A stretch of DNA of 64,000 nucleotides from Myxococcales bacterium. GTDB taxonomy: Bacteria; UBA10199; 2-02-FULL-44-16; JAAZCA01. Made by a program: the position numbers and the translations under genes. The stretch lies in the NCBI GenBank assembly GCA_012513515.1, contig JAAZCA010000003.1:9904-73903 (forward strand). Direction: 5' to 3'. Positions 41,843-51,378 of the stretch are shown here, in pieces. The notes beneath the pieces are model-generated. The model was not told the DNA's origin. It was given only the letters and a program-made list of their open reading frames with translations, and did not search any database. Every line of letters begins with the position of its first letter. Position 1 is the stretch's first letter.

Positions 41843-44074
41843 TCAAAGGCAAACCAGCCCGGCGAACTCTGCAATAAGGCGTTTCACCTCTCCGCTGTTG
41901 AAACTGACCATGACCTTGTGACCGAAGCTCGTTTTCTCGCAGCTTCTCACGACACCGACTCCAAAAACCGGATGACGCACCCTCATTCCATTTGAATATG
42001 GCGCCCTTCGCTCCTCCTGCGGCCTCTGATCAAACTCGCCCGAGAAATCATCGGATGAATAATCGAATTCATCCGCGGGAAGGAAAGACCTCCGTTTGAA
42101 AGATCTGTTTACCGAGACAGAGGAATCGTTGTCATCGGCACAAAAGGGCGGGCTGGAAAGGGAAATACGCCTTATGGAATCCTCCGGCAATTCACCGAGA
42201 AATCTCGATGCCACGCTGTACTTTTCCGCTCCAAAGAGCCTGCGCTTGAAGGTGTAGGATATCGTCAGGTCGTTCATCGCTCTAGTCATCCCCACATAGC
42301 AAAGACGGCGTTCCTCCTCGAGCTCATTGGGATCGTTCAATGAACGTGAGTGCGGAAAAAGCCCCTCCTCGAGGCCTACCATGAAGACGGAGGGGAATTC
42401 GAGCCCCTTTGCCAAATGAATGGTCATTAGAGTAACGGCACCCCTGTCGTCGTCCATTCTGTCGATCTCGGAAACGAGGGCGATCCGATCAAGAAATTCC
42501 ACCAGCGGATCGGAGTCTGAAGCGGGAACGAACTCCTCCATAGCCGTAAGCAACTCGTTTATATTCTCCAGGCGGCTTTCGGATTCAACCGATGAAACCG
42601 ACGCAAGCGCGGATATGTATCCGGACTTCTCAAGCAGCTCACGGACCAGTTCACCCAAGCCCATCGACGAAGAAGCATCCCTTACCGATGCAATGACGGA
42701 ACAAAATTCCAGGAGTTTTTCACCGGTGGAACGCCTGATCGCCCCCGAGCCTACAAAGGAGGGAATCGCGGCGCTCAAGGAAATCCCTCGAAAAGCGGCG
42801 TATGACTTCAATTTTTCAAGCGATGTTTTTCCGACACCCCGCGAAGGGCTACTCACGGCCCTCAAAAAACTAAGATCGTCGTTTGAATCGACCACAAGTT
42901 TCAGGTACGATATTACATCCCTGACTTCGGCCCTCTCATAAAAACGAACACCTCCGTAAATCCTGTATGGAATGCCTTTGATGCTAAAAGCCTCTTCGAA
43001 TGGCCTCGACTGCGCATTCGTACGATAAAATACGGAGATGTCGCCGTAGCGCTTCCCCTGCGATGCGACCTCCTGAATTTTACATGCAACAAATTCCGCC
43101 TCCGAACGCTCGCTATCGCATGAAACTACGGAGACTTTTTCACCATCTCCATTGTCGGTCCATATCTCCTTATCGGTTCTGCCAGCGTTGTTATTTATCA
43201 AAACTGCTGCTGCGCGAATGATGGCCTTGCTCGATCTATAATTTTGTTCCAGCTTGACCACATCACATCCTGGGAAATCCTCGGCAAAGCGCAGGATGTT
43301 GCTCACATCCGCACCGCGCCATCTGTATATCGACTGATCCTCATCCCCAACCACGCATATATTCCTATGCTCTTTTACAAGGTGTTCGATGAACCTGTAC
43401 TGCGCATTGTTGGTATCCTGGTACTCATCGACCATGACATATTTCCACCTGCGCCTGTACAATGAAAGCAGCTCGGGATAGTCGTCGAACATCTTGACAA
43501 CCAAGCGTATCAGATCGCCGAAGTCCACCGCCTCGAGCTGCATCAGCCTATTTTGGTAGAGATCATACACCTTTGAAATCTTTCTCAGATAAGGATTGTC
43601 TCCTAATTTCAGAGCGAACGACTTCGGATCAAGACAGGAGTCTTTAGCACGACTTATCTTGTCAACTACCGCGTTGGGGAGAATTTTACCCGTATCTATG
43701 TTGAGCGCAGCGAGACATTCCTTCACAAGAGCCGTCTGATCGTAATCGTCGTACACCAAAAATTTTGGACTCATACCTATCTTCTCGGAATGTTTTCTGA
43801 GGAGCTTCAGGCAGATGGAGTGAAATGTTCCTATAGAGATCTCGCGCGCACGCGAGCCGATCAGTTTTTCCACGCGACTCGCCATCTCGCCTGCGGCCTT
43901 ATTCGTAAATGTTACGGAAAGTATCTCGGAGGGATAGGCATGTCCCTCTTCGATGATGCGAGCCAGCCTCTGCACCAGCACCATGGTCTTGCCACTGCCG
44001 GGGCCTGCAAGCACCAGCAGGGGGCCTTTTGTATGCGATACGGCTGCAAGCTGCGCTGAATTCAGATTCGTCAT
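41843..44074 (-). CDS. UvrD/PcrA/Rep-family superfamily 1 DNA helicase
   Basis: 743 residues with GPGSGKTMV (Walker A), TFTNKAAGEM, the long DEYQDTN motif, VVGDEDQSIYRWRGAD, YRTNAQSRPFEEA, LMTIHLAKGLEFPSVF and CYVGMTRAMNDL. A C-terminal tail (HPVFGVGVV with FGHKVMV and FNSGEVKRL) is the PcrA/UvrD KOW-like RNA-polymerase-binding module. It unwinds DNA in repair and replication restart. Its ATGA start overlaps the glmS end, so it is translated after glmS. Confidence 0.95.
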   Translation of the reverse strand: MTNLNSAQLAAVSHTKGPLLVLAGPGSGKTMVLVQRLARIIEEGHAYPSEILSVTFTNKAAGEMASRVEKLIGSRAREISIGTFHSICLKLLRKHSEKIGMSPKFLVYDDYDQTALVKECLAALNIDTGKILPNAVVDKISRAKDSCLDPKSFALKLGDNPYLRKISKVYDLYQNRLMQLEAVDFGDLIRLVVKMFDDYPELLSLYRRRWKYVMVDEYQDTNNAQYRFIEHLVKEHRNICVVGDEDQSIYRWRGADVSNILRFAEDFPGCDVVKLEQNYRSSKAIIRAAAVLINNNAGRTDKEIWTDNGDGEKVSVVSCDSERSEAEFVACKIQEVASQGKRYGDISVFYRTNAQSRPFEEAFSIKGIPYRIYGGVRFYERAEVRDVISYLKLVVDSNDDLSFLRAVSSPSRGVGKTSLEKLKSYAAFRGISLSAAIPSFVGSGAIRRSTGEKLLEFCSVIASVRDASSSMGLGELVRELLEKSGYISALASVSSVESESRLENINELLTAMEEFVPASDSDPLVEFLDRIALVSEIDRMDDDRGAVTLMTIHLAKGLEFPSVFMVGLEEGLFPHSRSLNDPNELEEERRLCYVGMTRAMNDLTISYTFKRRLFGAEKYSVASRFLGELPEDSIRRISLSSPPFCADDNDSSVSVNRSFKRRSFLPADEFDYSSDDFSGEFDQRPQEERRAPYSNGMRVRHPVFGVGVVRSCEKTSFGHKVMVSFNSGEVKRLIAEFAGLVCL

Positions 44075-45906
44075 TCTACAGTTACGCTCTTCGCAAGATT
44101 TCTGGGTTGGTCTACGTCCGTCCCTTTATGATCGGCTGCAAAATAGGCGATCAGCTGAAGCGGAATAGAAGCGAGAATCGGTGTCATAAATTCATCTGCA
44201 GCGGGTATTCGCACGACCTCGTTGACGGTAAAATTTATTGCTTCATCCCCTTCGCTGGCTACCGCTATCGTGAATGCTCCGCGAGCCTTCACCTCTTCGA
44301 TATTAGACAGCATCTTCTCGTAGGACTCGTCCTTCGGGATTATCGCCACGACCGGAACACCGCTGTCTATAAGCGCTATCGGCCCGTGTTTAAGCTCTCC
44401 GGCTGCAAAACCCTCGGAATGAACGTAAGATATCTCTTTGAGCTTCAGCGCGCCCTCTAGCGCGACCGGGAAATTGTGGTTCCTGCCGATGAAGAGAACA
44501 TTTTCAGCCCCGGCTATCATCTCGGCAATATCCTTTATGTGATTGGACTGTTCAAGCACCTCCGCTACCAATCGCGGCAATTTGAGCATCTCCTCGACCA
44601 TGGATCTTATCTGCGCACCGCCAAGGCTGCCGGTCCTCCTGCTGACATCTAGGGCAAACAATACGAGGGCGACGAGCTGGGCCGTGAATGCCTTCGTGGA
44701 GGCGACACCTATTTCGGGGCCGGCATAGGTATAGATGGTAGTATCTGCCATGCGGGTTATCGAACTGCCCAAAACGTTACATATCGCCATGACCGTACAG
44801 CCTCGCTCCTTTGCGAGTTTTTCCGCGGCTATGGTATCGGCGGTTTCACCCGACTGCGATATAGGCACAATCAATGTCCTGGAATCGAGTATCGGGTCCC
44901 TGTATCTAAACTCGGATGCATAATCGATGGCGACGGGAATTTTCGTAAGAGACTCAATAATATATCTGCCTACCATCGCAGCATGCAGCGATGTCCCGCA
45001 CGCGACTATGGCGATTCGATCAAACTTAGGATTGCTGCCGTCGAACAAGCTATCGATCTCCTTGAGCTCGACCACGCCGCGCTCCTTGGAAACACGCCCG
45101 GCAAAAATATCCTGAAACATGTCACGCTGATCGTGTATCTCTTTGAGCATGAAGTGTTTGAACCCGCCCTTTTCTGCCATGACAGGATTCCATGGTATAT
45201 GCTGCTTTTCACGATTTATACGAGTTCCTTCCGAATCATATATTTTAATCTCCCTTGAAGAGACGACCGCATGCTCGCCATCTTCTATGAAGATCACCCC
45301 TTTTGTGTAAGGGAGCAAAGCGGGTATATCTGAGGCGACATATCTCGAACCGTTACTCTCTCCCAAAACCATAGGACTTCCGGTCTTGGCGATATAGAGA
45401 ACGCCGGGCTCCTGCGCGTTCATTATGACCATAGCATATGAACCTCTGAGCCTAGCTAGCGTCTCCCTCAAAGCAGAGAGGGAGTCTCCTCCGTTCCTTT
45501 TGAAATTGTAGTCCATCAGGTGACAGATGACCTCAGTATCAGTCTCGGATGTGAAGCGGTGCCCGCTCGCAGTCAGAGACTCCCTGAGCTCCAGATAATT
45601 CTCGATGATCCCGTTATGCACCACGACTATGTCGCCGGAGCGATGTGGATGAGCGTTCATCTCGTTGGGATTGCCGTGGGTGGCCCACCGGGTATGACCT
45701 ATTCCTGTATTCCCGACCAGATTACACTCATTCACCATCCTCTCCAAATTGGAGAGTTTTCCCTCCGCACGAACTATCTTTATCTCTCCCGAACTCAGCA
45801 CCGCTATGCCGGCGGAATCGTACCCGCGGTATTCCAGCCTCCTCAGTCCATCGATCAGTATGGGCGTCGCCTGCTCAGTACCCACATATCCCATTATTCC
45901 ACACAT
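44071..45906 (-). CDS. glmS: Glutamine-fructose-6-phosphate aminotransferase GlmS
   Basis: 611 residues: glutaminase domain starting MCGIMGYVG (Cys2 becomes the N-terminal nucleophile) with GHTRWATHG, HPHR and SETDTEV; two SIS isomerase domains (ACGTSLHAAMVG, PISQSGETADT, ESVTKIP) and the C-terminus DQPRNLAKSVTVE. It makes glucosamine 6-phosphate for peptidoglycan and lipid A. It sits 30 bases after glmU. No glmS ribozyme core is visible in that short spacer. Confidence 0.98.
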   Translation of the reverse strand: MCGIMGYVGTEQATPILIDGLRRLEYRGYDSAGIAVLSSGEIKIVRAEGKLSNLERMVNECNLVGNTGIGHTRWATHGNPNEMNAHPHRSGDIVVVHNGIIENYLELRESLTASGHRFTSETDTEVICHLMDYNFKRNGGDSLSALRETLARLRGSYAMVIMNAQEPGVLYIAKTGSPMVLGESNGSRYVASDIPALLPYTKGVIFIEDGEHAVVSSREIKIYDSEGTRINREKQHIPWNPVMAEKGGFKHFMLKEIHDQRDMFQDIFAGRVSKERGVVELKEIDSLFDGSNPKFDRIAIVACGTSLHAAMVGRYIIESLTKIPVAIDYASEFRYRDPILDSRTLIVPISQSGETADTIAAEKLAKERGCTVMAICNVLGSSITRMADTTIYTYAGPEIGVASTKAFTAQLVALVLFALDVSRRTGSLGGAQIRSMVEEMLKLPRLVAEVLEQSNHIKDIAEMIAGAENVLFIGRNHNFPVALEGALKLKEISYVHSEGFAAGELKHGPIALIDSGVPVVAIIPKDESYEKMLSNIEEVKARGAFTIAVASEGDEAINFTVNEVVRIPAADEFMTPILASIPLQLIAYFAADHKGTDVDQPRNLAKSVTVE

Positions 45907-45936
45907 AGATTCCTCTCCATTTAAGAAGATATATTT

Positions 45937-47319
45937 CTATTTCTTTTTCTTCCGCCTCTTCGACCAACCCGGCACGACCTTTTGCTGAACCCTCGACAGC
46001 GCCAGCGCAAACTCCGGGACGTTCTTCGTTATCGTAGAACCAGCTCCTATCGTAGCGCCGCGTCCCACTCTCACCGGGGCCACGAACTGAGTATCGCTGC
46101 CAACAAAAACCCCGTCGCCGATCGAAGTTCTGTACTTGGCAAAACCATCATAGTTGCAGGTAATAGTTCCGCATCCGATGTTAGCGCCTGCGCCTATCAC
46201 CGCATCGCCGAGATAGGTCAGATGATTGGCTTTTGATCCATCCTTCATCGTACATTTCTTCAGCTCAACAAAATTTCCAATGCGAACATTCTTGCCGACT
46301 TTGGAATCCGGTCTCACCCTTGCGAATGGCCCGAGTATCGCTCCACCTCCAATCGTGCTTTTTTCTATAACGCTGTGTGCCTTTATATGAACCCCGTCGC
46401 CGACCACTGAGTCCTTTATGACCACCCCGTTTTCGATTATGCAATCACAGCCTATCCTTGTATTGCCTGAGATGAATGTGTAGGGCATCACCGTCGTATC
46501 TGCGCCTATCTTCACCCCGAAGTCTATATTCGTATTTCTGCTGTCTAGGATCCCCACGCCTCCCAGCATATGCGCAGCGTTGATCCTTTCAATCATCAAC
46601 TCGCGCACCCTGGACATATCGATGCGCGTGTTGATTCCAAGAAAGTCCGTAGCAGGCTCCCCGCTCCAAGCAGTGACGCTCACCCCCTCTTTGAGGGCTA
46701 TGCCCACAAGATCGGTGATATAGTACTCGCCCTTCGCATTCTTATTGGAGAGCTTCTTCAGGGATTTGAAAAGCCACTGGGCATCGAAGCACATAATTCC
46801 AGAGTTGACCTCCCTAATCTTTAGCTCCTCTTCGTCGGCGTCCCTGGCCTCGACGATTTTGACGACCTTGCCGTCCAGATCGCGAACTATCCGACCATAG
46901 CTGCCCGGCTCTTGGAGGTTCATCGTCAGAATGCCCATAGTAGAACCCTTTTCCGAAACGTATTTCAGAAAAGATGAAATCACCTCGCCTCGTATCAGCG
47001 GCACATCGGCGCACAGTGAAAGCGCATACCCCTTGAAGCCCTTGAGAGCTTTTCCGGCTGCCTGAACGGCATTGCCGGTGCCAAGCGGCTGCCTCTGTAC
47101 AGCATCTTCAAGGCGATTGTTAAGAATGTATTCCTTCACATCCCTCTGCGACGGCCCCCTAACGACTATTACCCTGTCAGAGCCAACCTCTCGCCTCACC
47201 ACATCCACAACGTAGGAAATGACTGGGCGCCCCAAGAGGTCGTGCAGCACCTTCGACTTTTTGGATTTCATCCTAGTGCTTTTACCTGCAGCGAGTATGA
47301 TAGCGGCGACCTTAGCCAT
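45937..47319 (-). CDS. glmU: Bifunctional GlmU (GlcN-1-P acetyltransferase / GlcNAc-1-P uridylyltransferase)
   Basis: 460 residues. N-terminal nucleotidyltransferase with LAAGKSTRMKSKKSKVLH, QPLGTGNAVQ and CADVPLI; C-terminal left-handed beta-helix with hexapeptide repeats (IGADTTVMPYTFISGNTRIG, GPFARVRPDS, KANHLTYLGDA, GCGTITCNYDG). A basic Lys/Arg end (RRKKKK). It makes UDP-GlcNAc from GlcN-1-P. It is the first gene of glmU-glmS-pcrA. Confidence 0.98.
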   Translation of the reverse strand: MAKVAAIILAAGKSTRMKSKKSKVLHDLLGRPVISYVVDVVRREVGSDRVIVVRGPSQRDVKEYILNNRLEDAVQRQPLGTGNAVQAAGKALKGFKGYALSLCADVPLIRGEVISSFLKYVSEKGSTMGILTMNLQEPGSYGRIVRDLDGKVVKIVEARDADEEELKIREVNSGIMCFDAQWLFKSLKKLSNKNAKGEYYITDLVGIALKEGVSVTAWSGEPATDFLGINTRIDMSRVRELMIERINAAHMLGGVGILDSRNTNIDFGVKIGADTTVMPYTFISGNTRIGCDCIIENGVVIKDSVVGDGVHIKAHSVIEKSTIGGGAILGPFARVRPDSKVGKNVRIGNFVELKKCTMKDGSKANHLTYLGDAVIGAGANIGCGTITCNYDGFAKYRTSIGDGVFVGSDTQFVAPVRVGRGATIGAGSTITKNVPEFALALSRVQQKVVPGWSKRRKKKK

Positions 47320-47377
47320 CTAACCCTCCGTTTTTATTAACTTATTCATTTAAAGCCGAATTTTTAAAATTTCAGCG

Positions 47378-47406
47378 CTTATATAATCAGGGGGATCGGA
47401 ATACAA
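47378..47406 (-). promoter_or_regulatory. Candidate promoter of the glmU operon
   Basis: Minus strand: -35 TTGTAT (47401-47406), 17 bases, -10 TATAAG (47378-47383, five of six matches). The start would be near 47371, about 50 bases before glmU. Confidence 0.5.
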
Positions 47407-47414
47407 GCCTCATT

Positions 47415-47443
47415 TTGACATTATATGTCGGCATGTGATAGGC
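47415..47443 (+). promoter_or_regulatory. Candidate promoter of the tldD unit
   Basis: Perfect -35 TTGACA (47415-47420) with a poor -10 (ATAGGC at 47438-47443). It lies 29 bases before a good GGAGG-led gene. Confidence 0.35.
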
Positions 47444-47471
47444 CAATCGTGCTGGAAAACGGAGGGAGAAG

Positions 47472-48026
47472 ATGAGCACCACACAGCAGACCATATCGAG
47501 GCAGCTTGGCATATTCAGGCCGCTGACCAGGATCCCCAGATCCAGCCTCTTCAACTTTGCGGCAATTCTCCTGCTGTTCCTCTTCATATTTACCCTCCAG
47601 AAGCTGAGCGACCGGATAACACCCGCCGACACAGCATCAAAACCTTCCGCCCCAGCCGCAGCATCTGCATTAACTGCTACCCCGACGACAACTGCGCAGA
47701 GGCAGGAGATCGCAGGAGAAGCGATAAGCCGGAAGAAGCTGGTCTTGCCAGAGATAAAACCGGAGGTAGAAAAGACACCCGAAGTCTCAATCGCCATCGG
47801 CAACGCTAAACCAAAAACCGCAAACGTTCCATCCGGGCATGCCGTGGAAGAGCTCGATAGCCACGAGGCCCGCATGATCTATTTGAATCAGAACAGAAGC
47901 TATTTTCAAAATTCCACCCAACCGAGCGAAATCGGTCGGCCTCAAATCGTCCATCATGCGCTGGCGCTTCAAAAGACCGAAGACGACACGGAATATTTTA
48001 TACCATTCGAAGAGAATGCCAAATAG
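47472..48026 (+). CDS. Membrane-anchored protein of unknown function preceding tldD
   Basis: 184 residues, with GGAGGG at 47461-47466. One TM near the N-terminus (FAAILLLFLFIFTL), then a Pro/Ala/Thr-rich flexible linker, then a C-terminal part (HEARMIYLNQNRSYFQNSTQ ... EYFIPFEENAK). No family recognised. It is 23 bases ahead of tldD on the same strand, and may be exported or act in its regulation. Confidence 0.75.
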   Translation: MSTTQQTISRQLGIFRPLTRIPRSSLFNFAAILLLFLFIFTLQKLSDRITPADTASKPSAPAAASALTATPTTTAQRQEIAGEAISRKKLVLPEIKPEVEKTPEVSIAIGNAKPKTANVPSGHAVEELDSHEARMIYLNQNRSYFQNSTQPSEIGRPQIVHHALALQKTEDDTEYFIPFEENAK

Positions 48027-48049
48027 AGAGATCCGACCGATCACGACAA

Positions 48050-49432
48050 ATGATAAATCAACATCCTGTAGATAAAATCATTCAGACGGCGATGAGATAC
48101 GGAGCCGACTTTGCCGAGGTCTTCATCGAACAGAAGCGTTCAACGACCATAACCCTCGACAATAGGAAGATCGAAAATGCTTCATCATTTTTCGACCACG
48201 GGATAGGGATCAGAGTCATATCCGAGGGAAGAACTGCATACGGAGCCACCAACGACCTTTCAAAAAAAGCACTGCTGGAAATGGCAAAGTCCGTCGGAAA
48301 AGCCGTGAGGGCTAAAAACGCGGACGTAAAAAAAATAACGCTGGTTGAGATGGCTCCGGAATCTCCATCGATGGTCAAGCATCATCCATCCGGAGTCAAA
48401 CTCGAAGAGAAATGCGAGATAGTCAAGAGGGCCAACGAAACGGCGTGGAGCGCAGGCACCGCGATATGTCAGGTTAAAATAACCTACAGAGACGCAGTGC
48501 GTAGGATACTGATAGCGTCATCATCGGGAACATATGCGATCGATGAACAAGTAGGCACCGCGCTTCTGGTTCAAACTGTCGCAGCCGACAAAGAAGTCCT
48601 TCAAACAGGATACGAGGTCATCGGCGGAAGCCTTGGCTTCGAAACATTCGACGAAACGATGCCTGAAGAAATAGCCGAGCGCGCCGCCAAGAGAGCGCTA
48701 CGGAATCTGAAGGCCCGCCCGGCCCCGGCCGGCAAGATGCCCGTAATAATCGCCGGCGAAGCAGGCGGAACGATGATCCACGAGGCGGTCGGGCACGGTC
48801 TTGAGGCCGACCTCGCTCTCGACGGAAACTCCGTGTACTCAGGAAAAATCGGAGAACAGGTTGCCAGCCCGCTTGTGACCGTCATAGACGACTCAACTCT
48901 GCAGGGGAAAAGGGGCACATTCACGTTCGACGACGAGGGGACCTGCGCAAAGCGCACGGTCCTGATCGAAAAAGGAATTCTAAAAAATTATATGTCCGAC
49001 AACATCAGGGCACAGAGGTCAAAAAGCGTCTCTACAGGAAATGCCAGGCGCGAAAGCTACAGGGTCCCGCCGATAGTCAGGATGACCAACACGATCATCG
49101 CCCCAGGCTACGACGATGCAGCCGCGATACTGCGCGACACTGAATCCGGGCTCTTCGTAAAACGCATGGGAGGCGGCCAGGTCAACACGATCAATGGAGA
49201 TTTCGTATTCGACGTTCAAGAAGGTTATCTCATTGAAGAGGGGAAGCTGGGAGATCAGGTCCGCGGGGCAACTCTCATAGGAAACGGTCCCAAGATACTC
49301 ATGGAGATAGACCGCATAGCGACCGACCTCGGCTTTTCAATCGGCACCTGCGGCAAGAGTGGGCAGGAAGCACCTGTGTCATGCGGACAGCCGACGCTCA
49401 GGATACCTGAAATAGTTGTGGGAGGCATGTAG
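48050..49432 (+). CDS. tldD: TldD-family metalloprotease
   Basis: 460 residues with the active-site GTMIHEAVGHGLEADL (HEAVGH at about 244-249) and a GTCGKSGQ region near the C-terminus. TldD with TldE (PmbA) trims peptides such as microcin precursors and the CcdA antitoxin. No tldE lies next to it, unlike the common arrangement. ATG 48050 has a weak ribosome site. Confidence 0.95.
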   Translation: MINQHPVDKIIQTAMRYGADFAEVFIEQKRSTTITLDNRKIENASSFFDHGIGIRVISEGRTAYGATNDLSKKALLEMAKSVGKAVRAKNADVKKITLVEMAPESPSMVKHHPSGVKLEEKCEIVKRANETAWSAGTAICQVKITYRDAVRRILIASSSGTYAIDEQVGTALLVQTVAADKEVLQTGYEVIGGSLGFETFDETMPEEIAERAAKRALRNLKARPAPAGKMPVIIAGEAGGTMIHEAVGHGLEADLALDGNSVYSGKIGEQVASPLVTVIDDSTLQGKRGTFTFDDEGTCAKRTVLIEKGILKNYMSDNIRAQRSKSVSTGNARRESYRVPPIVRMTNTIIAPGYDDAAAILRDTESGLFVKRMGGGQVNTINGDFVFDVQEGYLIEEGKLGDQVRGATLIGNGPKILMEIDRIATDLGFSIGTCGKSGQEAPVSCGQPTLRIPEIVVGGM

Positions 49433-49453
49433 TACAGATCATCCAAAAGAAGA

Positions 49454-49687
49454 TCACTTCCCGCACAGACTATCCCCGACTATCTCTTTTCCCCCACCTA
49501 CGAATCCTTCCGGAATGGCGCACTCATTACGAGGAATCCAGGTATATTCTTCACAGCATTTCACCATCATCGCGCCGAATCCGTAGGACTCACAACATAC
49601 CATGTCCGGCGCTGAGAGATCCTCGTTACATGAAAAAGAAGAGATTCCTAACAAAATCAGCGCTAGAACTATAGTGATCCTTTTCAT
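49454..49687 (-). CDS. Small Cys-rich lipoprotein
   Basis: 77 residues from ATG 49687, with GGAG before it. It begins MKRITIVLALILLGISSFSC, a lipobox (ISSFSC), and the mature part has further cysteines (VCCESYGFG, KCCEEYTW, ECAIP, CGK) that could form disulfides. Family unknown. It is last in the long minus-strand run. Confidence 0.7.
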   Translation of the reverse strand: MKRITIVLALILLGISSFSCNEDLSAPDMVCCESYGFGAMMVKCCEEYTWIPRNECAIPEGFVGGGKEIVGDSLCGK

Positions 49688-49704
49688 AATCGGCTCCATC
49701 CTTA

Positions 49705-50397
49705 TCATGCGATCATTATGAAGTTATGCTGCCGTCCCTCTTCATTTTTGTCCCGGCGGTAGGAGTTAAAGGCATCTTCACAGAAGGTGCATCTATCAGA
49801 GACATCTATAGATGAAGCCGGCACCCCTGCGGCCTCAAGCAAAAGCCTGTTAGCCGCCTTGAGATCCGCATGAGATGAATCGATGCACCACGAATCCCCT
49901 ATCCGAAGGCTGGACAATGCGTCTATGACTTCGCCCCCCACCTCGTAACACCTTCCGCATATGGAAGGTCCTATAGCGGCAACCAGATTCCCGGGGTCAA
50001 CGCTGAAGGCATCGCGCATCGCAGCGATCGTCTTACCTACGATATTTCCTGCACTGCCCCGCCAGCCCGCGTGGACCGCTGCGACCGCGCAGGCATCCCG
50101 GTCGGCGAGAAGTATCGGAACGCAATCGGCGGTCCTCACGAAGCACACTATTCCCGGTCTGTCGCTTATGAATGCATCTCCCTTTATGATGAGAGATTCC
50201 TTCGACCGCATAAGGTAGTGTACGGTACTGCCATGAACTTGGTCGGTCTGAAATACAAAGTGGTCTTTGACCCCGATGGCATCGAGATATTCCGGCCCCG
50301 TAATGCCGCGAAGGCCGAAGCCGTGGACAATTCCATCGATTTTCTCGATGAGATCAGAATAGATCAAAGTGTAATTGCCGGCCTTTTTTTCAAACAT
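49705..50397 (-). CDS. YfiH/LACC1-family purine nucleoside phosphorylase (multi-copper-like fold)
   Basis: About 230 residues; start ATG 50397, five bases after GGGGG (an ATG at 50400 precedes it and overlaps the rluD stop). Zn ligands lie in QVHGSTV, TADCVPILLA and HAGWRG, with GPSICGRCYEV and a C-terminal CTFCEDAFNSYRRD. Members act on adenosine or inosine, or edit peptidoglycan intermediates. It is commonly encoded beside rluD, as here. Confidence 0.93.
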   Translation of the reverse strand: MFEKKAGNYTLIYSDLIEKIDGIVHGFGLRGITGPEYLDAIGVKDHFVFQTDQVHGSTVHYLMRSKESLIIKGDAFISDRPGIVCFVRTADCVPILLADRDACAVAAVHAGWRGSAGNIVGKTIAAMRDAFSVDPGNLVAAIGPSICGRCYEVGGEVIDALSSLRIGDSWCIDSSHADLKAANRLLLEAAGVPASSIDVSDRCTFCEDAFNSYRRDKNEEGRQHNFIMIA

Positions 50398-51371
50398 CAT
50401 CTCCCCCCACTGCAAAGATTTCTGAGAGAACAAAGCATGGATGCAAAGTCTTTCGCTATCTCAGATTCAAATTCCATAAATTCGCCGGATTTAGGGTGAT
50501 AAAATCCAAGCTTCCAGGCATGAAGCGCAGGCCTCGAAAAGGATGCGACGGCTTCCATAAGTTGACTCTTCGTAAGACGCTTTATCTTTTTTTCACCCCC
50601 ATAAACCGGATCACCGACGAGAGGGTGAGAACCTTCGGCAAAATGAACGCGTATCTGGTGAGTGCGACCGGTATGAAGGGTGACCTCAACGAGGGTCAGA
50701 TGTTTATAAAACCTTTCGACAACTCTCCATTCTGTGAGGGCCTGCCTCCCAATCCTGCTCCTCGACGAAAATTTCTTTCTGTCTCTTTGAGACCTTCCTA
50801 TCGGAGAATCGAAAAACCCCTTATCCCCCTGCATTGATCCATACACAAGCGCCAGATAAATTTTTTTTACCTTTCTAGATTTGAACTGATTTGAAAGCGA
50901 ATTGTGCGCTGCATCGTTTTTTGCAGCAACTATGGTTCCGCTCGTACCGACATCCAGCCTATGAACTATGCCGGCGCGTATTTTACCGCCTATCCCGGAA
51001 AGATTTTTGCAGTGTGCCAGCAGAGCGTTCACGAGGGTGCCATCCCTGTGGCCCGCCGCAGGATGAACGACCATTCCTGCTGGCTTATTCACGACTATAA
51101 CATCATCATCCTCATATATAACATCGAGAGGTATATCCTGTGCAAAACCTTCGGAAGATTTAGGCGGAGGAATCAAAACCTCGACCACATCCCCATCTTT
51201 GACCTTGAATGCAGGCTTTTTTATCTCCCCCGAAACAGTTACGTCGCCGTTTAAAATCAGGGCGCCAGCTCTTGAGCGAGATATGCCGGAAATTTTTTCG
51301 GACACAAACATATCCAGACGAAGCCCTTCGTCGTTTTTTTCAACAGCAATCCTCTCTTTTATGGAGTCCAT
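50397..51371 (-). CDS. rluD: RluD-family 23S rRNA pseudouridine synthase
   Basis: 325 residues from ATG 51371 (a frame from 51398 would overlap the HNH gene; neither start has a clear site). An S4 domain (RLDMFVSEKISGISRSRA) is followed by the catalytic HRLDVGTSG (Asp nucleophile), LVYGSM and HTGRTHQIRVH. It probably makes pseudouridines in helix 69 of 23S rRNA. RluC/RluD substrate choice cannot be told by eye. Confidence 0.93.
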   Translation of the reverse strand: MDSIKERIAVEKNDEGLRLDMFVSEKISGISRSRAGALILNGDVTVSGEIKKPAFKVKDGDVVEVLIPPPKSSEGFAQDIPLDVIYEDDDVIVVNKPAGMVVHPAAGHRDGTLVNALLAHCKNLSGIGGKIRAGIVHRLDVGTSGTIVAAKNDAAHNSLSNQFKSRKVKKIYLALVYGSMQGDKGFFDSPIGRSQRDRKKFSSRSRIGRQALTEWRVVERFYKHLTLVEVTLHTGRTHQIRVHFAEGSHPLVGDPVYGGEKKIKRLTKSQLMEAVASFSRPALHAWKLGFYHPKSGEFMEFESEIAKDFASMLCSLRNLCSGGR

Positions 51372-51378
51372 GATGGCA

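Noticed and set aside
45907-45936. glmS ribozyme
   Set aside because: The spacer between glmU and glmS is 30 bases, far too short for the ribozyme core.
47387-47875. 162-codon minus-strand open frame opposite the gene before tldD
   Set aside because: The plus-strand frame has a GGAGGG ribosome site, a TM segment and is 23 bases from tldD; the minus frame has no site and no recognisable sequence.
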